From Deltaproteobacteria bacterium (GTDB lineage: Bacteria > Myxococcota_A > UBA9042 > PHBI01), in NCBI GenBank assembly GCA_020632715.1, contig JACKFA010000011.1, forward strand, positions 1 to 64,000: a stretch of 64,000 bases of DNA, given 5' to 3'. A program made the translations under genes and the position numbers. The notes beneath the pieces are model-generated. The model worked only from the letters and a program-made list of their open reading frames with translations, was not told the DNA's origin and did not search any database. This document shows positions 34,382 through 44,306 of this stretch, piece by piece. Position 1 is the first letter of the stretch. Each line of letters starts with the position of its first letter.

Positions 34382-34984
34382 GTGAGCAACCCCGACGTCG
34401 ACCGCCTCGTGAGCCTGCTGAAAGTCCTCGCCGACGCCTCCCGCCTGCAGATCCTCGGCCTCTGCGCCCAGGCCGAGCACAAGGTCGACGACCTCGCGAC
34501 AGCGCTCGCCTTGAAGGCGCCCACCGTCTCCCATCACCTGAAGCGGCTGCGCGAGCTCGGCCTCGTCACGATGCGGGCCGACGGCACGCAGCACCTCTAC
34601 CGCCTCGACGAGGCGACCCTCCAGCGCCTCGCGAAGACCCTGCTCGCGCCGGCGTCCTTGACCGCCGCCGCCCCCGACCCGGCCACCTACGCCGACCGCG
34701 TCATGGCGAGCTTCCTCGTGGACGGGCGCCTGAAGACCATCCCGGCGCAGCGGAAGAAGCGCGCGATCGTGCTCGAGTTCCTCGCGCGAGAGCTCGAGCG
34801 CGGCCGCACCTACGCCGAGAAGGAGATCAACGCCGTCATCGGCCAGTTCCACGACGACTTCGCGACCCTGCGCCGCGAGCTCGTCATGGCGCGCCTCCTC
34901 GCCCGCGAGGCCGGCGTCTACACGCGGACCGCGCGCGACACCGCCTTCGACCCGCACACCGACGACGCCGGCGCCGCGGCCTGA
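34382..34984 (+). CDS. ArsR-family regulator with C-terminal DUF2087 domain
   Basis: 200 residues from GTG 34382, strong AAGGAG upstream. The winged-helix ArsR domain (about 5-85) has LADASRLQILGLCAQ and recognition helix KAPTVSHHLKRLRELGLVTMRADGTQHLYRL. The canonical metal-binding ELCVCDL motif is not present; a single Cys occurs in LGLCAQ. The C-terminal part (about 112-185: DGRLKTIPAQRKKRAIVLEFLARELERGRTYAEKEINAVI) matches DUF2087, a domain usually fused to or encoded beside HTH regulators. It is more likely to respond to a non-metal cue. Divergent from the Cys-rich lipoprotein, tail-to-tail with the subtilase. Confidence 0.9.
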   Translation: MSNPDVDRLVSLLKVLADASRLQILGLCAQAEHKVDDLATALALKAPTVSHHLKRLRELGLVTMRADGTQHLYRLDEATLQRLAKTLLAPASLTAAAPDPATYADRVMASFLVDGRLKTIPAQRKKRAIVLEFLARELERGRTYAEKEINAVIGQFHDDFATLRRELVMARLLAREAGVYTRTARDTAFDPHTDDAGAAA

Positions 34985-34997
34985 CGGCGCGAAGCGC

Positions 34998-37900
34998 TCA
35001 CACCGCGCCGCCGCGCCGCCGCCACGTCGCGGCGCGCGCGGCGAGCGCGGCCAGCGCGAGCCAGGCGAAGAGCGCCCCCGGCGCGCCCTCGCCCGCCGCG
35101 CAGCCGCCGTCCGACTTCTTCGTCGCCCCGCCGCCGCCCGTGTCCGCGGTCGAGATCGTGTCCGCGTCGTCCTCGACGCTCGCCCCCGCGACCGTGACGC
35201 TGAGCGTCGCGCTCTCGTCGCCTGCCGCGAGCTCGCAGTCGCTCGCGCTCGCGGCCGCCGCCGTCAGCGCGATCTCCCCCGCGTCCGCCCGCGTCGCCGT
35301 CACCACGACCGTCGCCGACGCCCCTGGCGCGAGCGCCCCGAGCTCGCACACGCCGACCGCGCACGTCCCCTGCGACGGCTGCACGCTCCCGAGCTCGCCG
35401 CCCGCCGCCGTCACGGTCACCGTCACCGCCTCGCGCGCGACGCCGGCGCCGTTGCCGACCGTGAACGTCGCCGTCGCCGCCACCCCGGGCGCGACGCTCG
35501 TCTCCCCCGACGCCGCCACCGAGAGGTCGCTCCCGAGCGCCTCGGCGGCCAGGTCGACCACCTCCCAGCGCGGCGCCGCCCCGTTCATGTGGTGGAAGAC
35601 GAGCAGCTTCGGCGCCGTCGCGCCATCCCCCGTGAGCTCGACGTCGACCGCGCCCGCCCCGCCCGGGCAGAGCTGCGTCGCCGCGTGGCACGCGGGCCCG
35701 AGCCGCACCGCTGGCGCGAGCGCGTCGAAGGCGACCCAGTCGGTCGTGTCCGTCGGCGCGACCAGCGGCCGGTCGACGAGGAACGGGTAGCGCGACACGC
35801 GCGACACCGCGCGGTACGAGAGCGCGCCCTCCCCGGCGCCGAGGCCGAGGTCGTCGAGCGCGACCGGCAGCACCACCACGCGGTTGAAGTAGACGCCCGT
35901 CTCCCAGGTCGCCGTGTCGCCGTCGACCTGGCCCGTCGGCGGCGCGAGGAACTCCCCGCCCGGCACCGCGGCGAGCGCCGAGTTCAGCGGCCGGAAGGCG
36001 CGGCTGAGCTTGCCCGTGGCGAGATCGACCACGCGGGCGTAGGGCGCGCCGCGGTTCACGGTGTAGAGCGGATCGGCCGCCTCCGGGGTGTCGAAGGACT
36101 CGGCCAGGACGAGGTAGTCGGCCTCCTCGTCGCCATCCGTGTCGACCTCCACGCCGACGACCGACACGAAGCCGAGCGCCGGCGAGACCCAGTCGCCCGC
36201 GGCCGCGACGCCGAAGAAGACGCGGCGGTTCTCGGGGTCGCCGTAGGCGCCCGTCGCGACGAGGTCGTAGGCGCCGTCGGGCCCGCTCGGGTCGTCCGCC
36301 GCCCAGCTCGACGCCTCCGTGCCGAGCTCGAGCACGCTGAGGGCGTCGTCGTGGTGGGCCGCGGCGCCGTCGAGCGCGAGCGTGACCGCGCCCTCGCCGG
36401 CGGCGTCCACGCAGCCCGCGACCGCGCCGACCTCGCGCTCGGAAGCCGCCCGCGCCGCCGCGTAGTACGGCACGACGACGGCGTTGTGCGCGCCGTCGCG
36501 CGGGGTCCCGACGACCCGCCCCGAGGACGCGGCGAACAGGATCGTCGGCACCGAGATCTGCTGCGAGCCGAACGTGATGACCCCGGAGGGCTTCTCGTAG
36601 GCCGCGTAGGCCGGCGCCGGCGGCAGCGCGGCCGGGTCGACCGCGAGCACCACGTCGAACGTCGCGCTCCCGCCCGCGGGGACCTCCACGGAGGCCGGGT
36701 CGAGCGTGACGGTCACGCCCGGCCAGTCGAGCGCCGGCTCGAGCGCGAGGTCGAGCGTCACCGCCGCGGCGCTCGCGTTCGCGACGCGCACGGCGCGCCG
36801 CTCGCTGGTCGCGGCCGACGCGCGCACCATGCCGAACGAGACGCCGATGGCGTCGCCGGCGTCGCTCCACGCGGTGAGCGAGGCGCCCACGGCCTCGCCG
36901 AGCTGCACACGGCCTGCGCCCGCGGCGTGGGACGGGAACGGGATCCCCTGCGGCCCGATGGCCGCGTGGGCGGTGCTCGTCAAGGCGCGCCGCACGCCGG
37001 CCGGGTCGAGCTCGGGGCGCGCCTCGCGCAGGAGCGCGGCGCCGCCCGCGACCAGCGGGGCCGCGATGGACGTGCCCGACACGACGTCGGCGTCCGTCCC
37101 CGTGCCGACCGACGCCGACACGATCTGCCAGCCGGGCGCGACGACGTCGGGCTTGAGCGCGGCGTTTCCGGCCGTCGGGCCGCGGGCCGACAGGTTGACG
37201 ACGTAGTCCGGGCCGTAGACGAGCTTGATCTCGAGCTCCCCGGAGACCGTGACGTCCACCGGGCTCGCCGCGATGAGCGCCTCCCCGTCGGCGAGGCGGA
37301 AGCCGGCGATGGGGATCGGGTGGCTGCCGCCGAGCGAGGGCGGGGCGTCGTCGTAGAAGGTGTCCACGATGAGGACGCCGACGGCGCCCGCGGCCTGCGC
37401 GTTCGCCGCCTTGGTGTCGAAGGTGCAGGTGCCGCGGTGCACGATGACGAGGTTGCCGTCGAGCTTGCGCGCGTTCGTGAACGCGTCGCAGCCGAGGATC
37501 GGCTCGCCCGCGACGATCTTCATGGTCGCGTCGCCGAGGTCGGCGAAGGAGGGGATCTGGTCGGGCTCGCCGAGCGCGTAGCGCCCCGCGACGGCCGCCG
37601 GCGCGGTCACCTCGATGGCCGCGTACCACGCGTCCACCCCCTCCTTCAGCGTGGCGCCGACCGAGAGCACCGTCGGCTCGACGCTCGGGTAGTACGTGGA
37701 GAACGTGGCGCTGTCGGAGTTGCCGGCCGACGCCACGACGACGGCGCCGGCGGCGTCGAGCGCCGCGATGGCCGCGCGCTCCGCGTCGCTCGCGACGCCG
37801 AACTCGCTCCCGAACGACAGGTTCACGACGTCGAGGCGGTCCACCGGGTCGAGGTCCCCGTCGGGGTCGACCGCGACCTCGAGCGCCGGCACGACGAGGT

Positions 37901-38850
37901 CGGTCGAGCCGAGGCAGCCGAAGATCCGGATCGCGAAGAGCTCCGCCTCCGGCGCGACCCCGGGGCTCACCGCGAAGTCGTCCGGGACGAGGCTCATCGT
38001 CCAGGGCCCCGCGTAGCCGAGCCCCGTGGCGAGCACGCCGCCGCCGGCCGCCGCGCCCGCGACGAGCGTGCCGTGGCCGTCGCAGTCGAGCGGGTCGTCG
38101 TCGGGGGCGGGGGTCGGCGAGCCGTCGAGCCCGTCGGCGTCGTAGTCGTCGCCCGCGAGGTCGACGCCGCCCACGACGCGCGCCGTCGGGAAGGTGCCGG
38201 CCTCGACGATCGTGGCGTCGTCGGCCGCGTAGTCCGCCGGGTCGCCGCTCCCGCCGAGGCTCGCGTGGTAGTAGTCGATGCCCGAGTCGAGGACGCCGAC
38301 GCGCACGCCCGCGCCGGTGTGCGCGGTGTCGCCCGCCGAGACCCAGACCGCGGGCGCGCCGATGAGCGGCACGGCCTCGGCGAGCGCGCGGGAGACGCGC
38401 GTCGGGACCTCGAGCCGCGCGACGCCGGGGAGCTTCCGGAGGGCGGGGAGCGCGCTCGCGTCGACGCGCACGAGGAGCGCGTTCGCGACGAGGACGACGT
38501 CGCCGATGACGCGGGCGCCGAGGCGGTCGAGCGCCGGGCGGAGGGCGTCGTGATCGGCGCGGAGCGCGGTGGCCGCGGCCTTCACCTCGGCGCGCCAGGC
38601 CGGGTCGCGCGCGGTCGCGCCCTTCCGCGCGAGCGACGCCTGCGCGATGGCGCCGGGGCTCTCGAGCACCACGTAGCGCGAGACCTCGCCGGAGCGCCGA
38701 CGCGACGGCTCGTCGTCGTCGTCGTCGAGGGGCGCGGGCGCGACGGCGGGCGCGGCGGTGGGCGTCTCGGGGGGGGGCGTCGACGCAGGCGCCGACCGTG
38801 GACACGGCGCCGAACAAGGCGGCGCGAAGCGAGGCCGGAGTGACTTGCAT
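34998..38850 (-). CDS. Secreted subtilisin-like (S8) protease with PA domain and MYXO-CTERM-like tail; frame interrupted at a C9 run
   Basis: About 1280 residues. ATG 38850 starts a lipoprotein-like signal (SLRAALFGAVSTVGAC) in a frame that ends soon after; the catalytic frame (open from 38912 without any signal) joins it if the nine-C run at 38769-38777 is one base shorter. Catalytic Asp (VGVLDSGID, codon at 38286), His (DCDGHGTLVAG, 38073) and Ser (VSGTSIAAPLVAGGAALL, 37068) plus oxyanion Asn (ASAGNSDS) are intact. A PA insert (VIVHRGTCTF.TKAANAQAAGAVGVLI) lies between His and Ser, as in large subtilases. Long beta-rich C-terminal domains include a DUF11/CARDB-like segment. The end (DGGCAAGEGAP, hydrophobic helix, WRRRGG) fits the MYXO-CTERM sorting tail. 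Extracellular proteolysis, possibly predation, is inferred. Confidence 0.85.
38769..38777 (-). repeat. Nine-base G/C homopolymer at signal-peptide junction
   Basis: Nine consecutive G on the plus strand (C on the coding strand) fall just after the signal-peptide region of the subtilase gene. Eight would put signal and protease in one frame; nine puts them out of frame. Candidate slippage site or sequencing error. Confidence 0.6.
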
Positions 38851-38928
38851 ACCGACCAGCGTAGAGCGGCGTACGGGAGCCTGGCAAGCCGGGGACCGCG
38901 ATTGATTCTCACGGGCCGCTTTCGCGGA

Positions 38929-40350
38929 TCACGCGGCGGCGACGAAGGTCCCGTGGAGGTCCGGGGGGAGGCGCTGGTCGAAGAAGCAGCGCGCGACGGG
39001 CTCGCCCGGGCGCTCGCCGTCCCAGATCGCGAGGTGCGTGCGCCGCGCCGCCGGCTCGTCCACCATCACGAGCGCCCAGACGCCGCCGCCCGCGCGCTCG
39101 ACGAGCACCGGCTCGCCGACGAAGCGCCCGGCGCCGGGGTCGAAGAGGGTCGCCTCCCCGGTCTCGGCGTCGACGCGCGCGATCCGGTCGAACCAGTCGC
39201 GCGTGGGGCCGCCGTCGGCGGACGCGCTCGCGAGCCACGTCGCCGCGTGCCGCGCGCCGACCTGCGACGGCGCGACCGAGGGGAACTCGCAGCGCGCGGC
39301 CTCCCAGAGCGGCCCGAGCTCGAAGCGCTCGCGGGCCGGGTCGACCGTGGCCCGCCAGAGCGTCGGGCGCGTCCCCGGCGGCGCCGCGAGCGGCGGGAAG
39401 CCCCCGCTGACGACCGACTCCGGCGGCAGCCACGGCCCCGTCCACGGCTCGTAGCGCACCACGTCGAGCCCGATGCGACCGTCGCCGAGCTCCCAGCCGT
39501 TCGCCCAGTGCCACGCGAAGAAGGCGTCCGTCTTGAAGCGCCGCGCCCGCGCCGGCGCGTCGAGCGGCACCACGATCACCTCGCAGCCAGCGGCCTCGTC
39601 CCAGGTGACCGTCGCCGCGAAGGTGCCGTGGAGCGCGACCTTCCACGCGGGCGCGGAGAGCGGCGGCACCACGATCACCGCGTGCCTCTCGGTCACGGCG
39701 AAGTCGTGCACCTCGCGCACGCCGTCGAGCGGGAGCGTCGTGAGGCGGCGCGCCGGGCCCTGATCCGGGAGCTCCACGAGGTCGAGCGTGCAGCGCGGGC
39801 CGGGGCCGATGTTCATCCCGAGCGCGTAGGTCGCGCGCCGCTCCGGCACGCGGTGCGGGTGCGCCTGGAAGCCGTTCCGGAGCGCCCCGCCGAGCGTCGA
39901 CTCGCCGAGGCTCGCGAGCGTCTCCGGGTGGAGCTCGAGCGGGTTCAGCGCCTCGTAGAGCGCGAAGAGGCGCCCCTGCCAGGCGAGGACGTTGATGTTC
40001 GCGAGGTTCTTGAAGCCGCGCCGCCCGAAGAGCACGGCGAGGCGCTTGTCCCACGCGGCCTTCGCCGCGAAGGCGCCGTAGCGCGGGCGCCCGCGGCGGT
40101 CCGCGTCGACCTCGGGCGTCGAGACGAGGCGCACCGCCCCCTCGGCGCGCCCGCCGCCGAGGCGCACGGCCGCGACGCCGCCGACGCCGTCGAACCAGTG
40201 CGCCGCGTTCGTGTCGGAGAAGCGGCGCGGGCCGTTCCGGTAGAGCGTGCCGCGGAGGTCGGCGGGCAGCGCGCCCTCGACGCGGAGCGGCTCCCAGCCG
40301 TGCTCGCGGCCGAGGTCGAACGCGCGCGGCGCCGTCACGGCGCGCGTCAC
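38929..40350 (-). CDS. Carotenoid (apocarotenoid) cleavage oxygenase, RPE65/CCO family
   Basis: 473 residues from GTG 40350, whose bases overlap the stop of the upstream SDR (GTGA). The seven-bladed propeller family is recognised from the N-terminal LRGTLYRNGP...HWFDGVGGVAAVRL and four candidate iron-binding His: His164 (QAHPHRV), His215 (VREVHDFAVT), His281 (FFAWHWANGWE) and C-terminal His466 (LHGTFVAA). Family reaction: non-haem Fe(II)/O2 cleavage of a double bond in carotenoids, apocarotenoids or stilbenes. Coupling to a retinol-dehydrogenase-like SDR suggests cleavage followed by redox conversion of the aldehyde. No carotenoid synthesis genes lie in the window, so the substrate is open. 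Confidence 0.9.
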   Translation of the reverse strand: MTRAVTAPRAFDLGREHGWEPLRVEGALPADLRGTLYRNGPRRFSDTNAAHWFDGVGGVAAVRLGGGRAEGAVRLVSTPEVDADRRGRPRYGAFAAKAAWDKRLAVLFGRRGFKNLANINVLAWQGRLFALYEALNPLELHPETLASLGESTLGGALRNGFQAHPHRVPERRATYALGMNIGPGPRCTLDLVELPDQGPARRLTTLPLDGVREVHDFAVTERHAVIVVPPLSAPAWKVALHGTFAATVTWDEAAGCEVIVVPLDAPARARRFKTDAFFAWHWANGWELGDGRIGLDVVRYEPWTGPWLPPESVVSGGFPPLAAPPGTRPTLWRATVDPARERFELGPLWEAARCEFPSVAPSQVGARHAATWLASASADGGPTRDWFDRIARVDAETGEATLFDPGAGRFVGEPVLVERAGGGVWALVMVDEPAARRTHLAIWDGERPGEPVARCFFDQRLPPDLHGTFVAAA

Positions 40351-41327
40351 GAGGCGTCCTCGCCGGGCCCGCGGGGCGTGAACACGACGCCCGTCCAGCC
40401 CTCGGTCGCCGCCCACAGGCGCTCGGCGAGCTCCGGGTCGGTGGCCCACGGGCGGACGCCCGTCCCGAGCGGGCTGTCGGCGGGGACGGCCGCGGCGACG
40501 TCGCAGTCCTCGCAGTAGAGGCCGCCCATGCCGTCGAGGAGCGAGCTCGTGGCGCACCAGACGCTCGTCGCCGCCCCCTGCTCGGGGTTCTTCAGGATGT
40601 GCTTCACGTTCTCGAAGAGCGCCTGCACCTCGTCGGCGGGGATCGAGCGCGTGAGGTCGGTCGCGATGGCGCCCGGGTGCACGGCGAACGCCCGCACACC
40701 GTGCGGTGCCGAGCGCCGATCGAGCGCCACCGCGAAGAGCACGTTCGCGGTCTTCGACTGCGCGTAGGCCTTCCACTTGTCGTAGGGGCGCCGCTCGAAG
40801 AACGGGTCGTCGAGGTCGACGCCGCCGAGCCGGTGCCCGCGCGACGACACCGCCACGACGCGCGCCCCGCCCGCGGCGCCTGCCTTCGCGAGCGCCGGCC
40901 AGAGGCGCGCGGTGAGCTGGAAGTGCCCGAGGTGGTTCGTCGCCATCTGCGACTCGACCCCGCGCGCGTCGCGGGCGAGCGGCGGCGCCATGATGCCGGC
41001 GTTGAGCACGAGCATGTGGAGCGGCCGCCCCGACGCGACGAAGCGCGCGGCGAACGCGTCGACCGACGCCGGGCTCTGGAGGTCGAGCGCCGCGACCTCG
41101 ATCCGCGGCTCGTCCGCGAGCGTCGCGCGCGCCGCCTCGGGGGTGCGGGCGCCGACGACCACGGTGGCGCCGGCCTCCGCGAGGGCGCGCGTCGTCTCGA
41201 GGCCGATCCCGCCGTGCCCGCCCGTGACCAGCGCCACCTGCCCGCGCAGGTTCTGCCCGCGCAGCACGTCGCGCGCGGTGGTGTGGGCGTCGTAGCCGGA
41301 GCCGAGGGGGTGTTGGGCTGGCTTCAT
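40347..41327 (-). CDS. Short-chain dehydrogenase/reductase, retinol-dehydrogenase-like
   Basis: 326 residues. Rossmann motif TGGHGGIG near the N-terminus, then NAG in LVLNAGIMAP, catalytic Ser in VVAVSSRGH and YAQSK (Tyr/Lys). The long insertion after the Ser (GVDLDDPFFERRPYDKWKAYAQSK) and the C-terminal VWCATSSLLDGMGGLYCEDC segment are typical of the RDH11-14/WWOX-like SDRs that act on retinoids or lipid aldehydes with NADP(H). It is upstream of and overlaps the carotenoid oxygenase by 4 bases, so the two enzymes are made together. ATG 41327 follows a GGAGGC-type Shine-Dalgarno. Confidence 0.92.
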   Translation of the reverse strand: MKPAQHPLGSGYDAHTTARDVLRGQNLRGQVALVTGGHGGIGLETTRALAEAGATVVVGARTPEAARATLADEPRIEVAALDLQSPASVDAFAARFVASGRPLHMLVLNAGIMAPPLARDARGVESQMATNHLGHFQLTARLWPALAKAGAAGGARVVAVSSRGHRLGGVDLDDPFFERRPYDKWKAYAQSKTANVLFAVALDRRSAPHGVRAFAVHPGAIATDLTRSIPADEVQALFENVKHILKNPEQGAATSVWCATSSLLDGMGGLYCEDCDVAAAVPADSPLGTGVRPWATDPELAERLWAATEGWTGVVFTPRGPGEDAS

Positions 41328-41352
41328 CGCGCTGCCTCCGGAGGTCGCGGCG

Positions 41353-42663
41353 TCAGTCGCCGCCGACGCTGAGCGTGACGTCGTCGTCGAGCGACACCGT
41401 GCCGTCGAGGAGGGCGTCGCCGCCGTCGTCGCCGCGGAGCGTCCTCGCGAGGAAGGCCGCGGCGTACGCGTTGATGATGTCGTGGGCGCGCGCCCACGGG
41501 ATGTTGTCGGCGCCGCAGCCGTCGTCGGCGCCGATGCCGAGCGGCAGCTCGCACGCGTCCGAGAACGTGAAGTGCCCGGCCGTCGCGAGGTCGACGCGCA
41601 GGTTCCCGGCCGTCTCCTCGAGCTGCGCCCAGGTCGGGTCGCCCTCCTCGGCGTTGGTCGTGGTGCGGTCCATGCCGGCCGTCATGAGGAGCGTCGGGAG
41701 CCCGACGTCCGCGACGCCGTCCGTCCCGAAGACGAGCGTCGCGCCCGGCGCCATCGGGATGAGCGCGTCGGCGCGCGCGTCGAGGAAGCCCGCGCGGTAG
41801 AGGGCCTGGTTGGCCTGGAAGGAGGCGCAGCCGCCCGCCGGGAGCGTCCCGACCTGGCAGTAGGCGAGGATCGCGTCCACCGCGAAGCCGGCGCCGCCGA
41901 CCGCGAGCGTCGTGTAGCCGCCGAAGCTGTGGCCGACGACGGCGACGCGGTCGCTCACGAGCCCGGCGAGGGCGTCGCCGGCAGGGAGCCCCACGAGGTG
42001 GTCGATCGCGGCGGACACGTCGGCCGGCCGCCAGTGGAAGATCTCGGCCGGCACGTCGCCGCCGTCGAACGCCGTGTTGCCCGTGTGGTCGATGGCGATG
42101 ACGAGGTAGCCGAGCGTCGCGAGGTGCTCGGTCAGAAACCAGCTCTGCTCGGCGAAGCCGCTGTTGCCGTGCGAGAAGACGACGACCGGCAGCGGGCCCT
42201 CGTCGGCGACCGGGGCCGCGTCGCCGAGGACGCCGTCGGCCGCGAGGAGCCCGGCGTACATGACGTCGTCGCCGGTCGTGTCGCGCGTCGGGTACCAGAT
42301 CGCGGCGCGCAGGGTGCGGTCGCCGCTCCCGTCGTTGGTCGCGTAGGTGATGCTGTCGGCGCGGTAGCCCACGTGGTACGGGCCGGGCGCCGACCACGTC
42401 GCGAGCGGATCGCCGCCGGCCGTGTCCGCGGGCGCTGCCGTGTCGCCGGCGCCGTCCTCGCCGGCCGTGTCCGCGACGACGTCGGCGGGGACGGCGTCGT
42501 CGCCGCCCGTATCGGCCGCGACGTCGGCGCCGCCGCTGTCCGCCGCGTCGGCGATCCCGCTCGACCCGCCGTCGCTGCACGCCGGCGCGAGCGCCACCGC
42601 CGCGGCCCCGAGGAGCCCAGCCACCACCAACCGCCCGCCCGCGCGCCTCATCCGCATCATCAT
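41353..42663 (-). CDS. Lipoprotein alpha/beta hydrolase (PAF-acetylhydrolase/dienelactone hydrolase-like)
   Basis: 436 residues from ATG 42663 with GGAGG 6 bases upstream; three Met codons in four positions make the exact start uncertain by a few residues. The lipoprotein signal ends in LAPAC (about residue 29), followed by a ~60-residue Asp/Ala/Thr linker of ADTG/ADT repeats. The hydrolase domain has the oxyanion region VVVFSHGNSGF, nucleophile Ser in VAVVGHSFGGYT, an acid candidate in LMTAGMDRTT and catalytic His in LATAGHFTFSD. Paired cysteines near the active site and before the C-terminus may form disulfides. Probably an outer-membrane-anchored esterase or lipase. 25 bases upstream of the SDR start; likely same transcript. 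Confidence 0.87.
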   Translation of the reverse strand: MMMRMRRAGGRLVVAGLLGAAAVALAPACSDGGSSGIADAADSGGADVAADTGGDDAVPADVVADTAGEDGAGDTAAPADTAGGDPLATWSAPGPYHVGYRADSITYATNDGSGDRTLRAAIWYPTRDTTGDDVMYAGLLAADGVLGDAAPVADEGPLPVVVFSHGNSGFAEQSWFLTEHLATLGYLVIAIDHTGNTAFDGGDVPAEIFHWRPADVSAAIDHLVGLPAGDALAGLVSDRVAVVGHSFGGYTTLAVGGAGFAVDAILAYCQVGTLPAGGCASFQANQALYRAGFLDARADALIPMAPGATLVFGTDGVADVGLPTLLMTAGMDRTTTNAEEGDPTWAQLEETAGNLRVDLATAGHFTFSDACELPLGIGADDGCGADNIPWARAHDIINAYAAAFLARTLRGDDGGDALLDGTVSLDDDVTLSVGGD

Positions 42664-42731
42664 CGACGACCTCCGCGCGGCACGGTCGCGCCCGGCGGGG
42701 CGCCCTGTCAACGACGGCGTACCGGCGACGG

Positions 42732-44255
42732 TCAGAGCACCTGCGGCCCGTGGAAGACCCGGTCCGGGTCGAGCGCCTTCTTGCACGCCTCGAGGTGCGC
42801 GAGGTTCTGCCCGTAGTAGGCCTGCCGCCAGTCGGAGCGGTCGGTGTCGGGGTAGTTCTGGTAGCACTCGCCGGAGGCCCACGGGCGCATCGCCGCGTAG
42901 AGGCCGCGGAGCCACGCGAGGTTCGCCTCGACCTTGGCGGGCGCGGTCTTCGCCCCCCAGTGGATGACGTACTCGGCCTGGAAGCGGTGGTCGCGGTGGA
43001 CGTAGGCGGTCGCGTCCTTCGCGACGCGGTTGATGGCGCCGCCGAGCGAGTCGAGGATGATGGCGCCCCAGGAGATCGCCTGCTCCTGGATGCCGGCCAT
43101 CTCGCGGATCAGCGTGGCGACGCCGTCGCTGGGCAGGTTCTCGCGGTAGAAGTCCGACTTCACCTTGTAGCTCTGCTGCTGGAACCTCCCGGGCTGCGGG
43201 TGGTTCCAGCTGTGGCACTGCGCCGGGTCCGGCCAGCAGCCGGGGCCGACGACGTGGCTCGCCCAGAGGGTCGACGCCGTGATCTTCGGCGCGCTCGTGG
43301 GCTTCGCGGCGGCGACGAGCGGCGCGAGCACCTCGCGGAGCTCCTTCGGCGACCCGAAGTAGCGGCCGTACGCCGCGATGTTCGGAGTGCCCTTCCCCTT
43401 CGAGAGCGTGCAGACGCTGAAGAGCCGATCCGGCGCGTCCGGCGCGAAGCGCTGCCAGGCGTCGAGCGCGCGCTCGGCCGACCGCCAGGGCCAGGAGAGG
43501 CGGAACTCGCTGATGGGCTCCACCGGGTGCACGCGGAAGCGGAGCTTCGTGACGACGCCGAACTGGCCGCCGCCGCCGCCGCGGCAGAGCCAGAGGAGGT
43601 CCTTCTTCTCGGTCTCGCTGCAGTCGACGACCTCCCCGGACGCGAGCACGACGCGCGCGCCGACGAGGTTGTCCGCCATGAGCCCCCAGTGGCGGCTCGA
43701 GAAGCCGATGCCGCCGCCGAGGGTGAGGCCCGCGACGCCGACGGACGGGCACGAGCCGGTCGGGAGCGCGACGTCCTGCTTCAGGAGCGCGACGTTGACG
43801 TCGCCGAGGAGGGCGCCGGCGTCGATCTCCGCGGTGAGGGCGGCCTTGTCGACGCGCGCGCCGGCCATGTTCACGAGGGAGACGACGAGCCCGTCGCAGG
43901 TCGACTGCCCGATGTAGCTGTGGCCGCCGTTGCGCGGGACGATCGGCACCTTGTTCGCGGCCGCCCAGGCGACCGCCGCGGCGACGTCGTCCTCGGACGC
44001 GGCCATCGCGATCGCGCGCGGCATGACGTCGTCGAAGGCGCGGTTCCGCACGCGCCGGAGCTTGTCGTAGTCCTTGTCGCTCGGCGCGACGAGGCGCGCG
44101 CCGAAGCGCTTCCGGAGCTCGGCGAGGTCGCCGTCGCGGGTCTCGCCGCCGGCGGGCGCCGCGAAGGCGCGGCTCCGGAGCGCGGGCCAGAGGGTGGTGG
44201 CGGCGAGCGCGGCGGTCGAGGTGCGCGCGAGGAAGCGGCGGCGGGTGATGCTCAT
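42732..44255 (-). CDS. Tat-exported FAD-linked oxidase, berberine-bridge-enzyme type with bicovalent flavin
   Basis: 507 residues. The twin-arginine signal SITRRRFLARTS...FAAPA implies export of a folded, cofactor-loaded enzyme. The FAD-binding PCMH domain has His112 in PRNGGHSYIG and Cys169 in TGSCPSVGVAGLTLGGG, the two positions that both carry 8-alpha-histidyl and 6-S-cysteinyl flavin links in this family. The C-terminal BBE motif is YQNYPDTDRSDWRQAYYGQN. Members oxidise sugars, alcohols or secondary metabolites using O2. It lies upstream of the hydrolase/SDR/carotenoid-oxygenase genes on the same strand, so a joint oxidative pathway is possible. ATG 44255. Confidence 0.92.
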   Translation of the reverse strand: MSITRRRFLARTSTAALAATTLWPALRSRAFAAPAGGETRDGDLAELRKRFGARLVAPSDKDYDKLRRVRNRAFDDVMPRAIAMAASEDDVAAAVAWAAANKVPIVPRNGGHSYIGQSTCDGLVVSLVNMAGARVDKAALTAEIDAGALLGDVNVALLKQDVALPTGSCPSVGVAGLTLGGGIGFSSRHWGLMADNLVGARVVLASGEVVDCSETEKKDLLWLCRGGGGGQFGVVTKLRFRVHPVEPISEFRLSWPWRSAERALDAWQRFAPDAPDRLFSVCTLSKGKGTPNIAAYGRYFGSPKELREVLAPLVAAAKPTSAPKITASTLWASHVVGPGCWPDPAQCHSWNHPQPGRFQQQSYKVKSDFYRENLPSDGVATLIREMAGIQEQAISWGAIILDSLGGAINRVAKDATAYVHRDHRFQAEYVIHWGAKTAPAKVEANLAWLRGLYAAMRPWASGECYQNYPDTDRSDWRQAYYGQNLAHLEACKKALDPDRVFHGPQVL

Positions 44256-44306
44256 GGTGGCGAGGCTAACAAACCCGCCGCCGGAGCGCTTCCTGCGCGG
44301 GCTCCG

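Noticed and set aside
35589..38843. Long plus-strand open frame opposite the subtilase gene
   Set aside because: Arg/Val/Asp-rich shadow; the minus strand has a complete catalytic triad and sorting tail.
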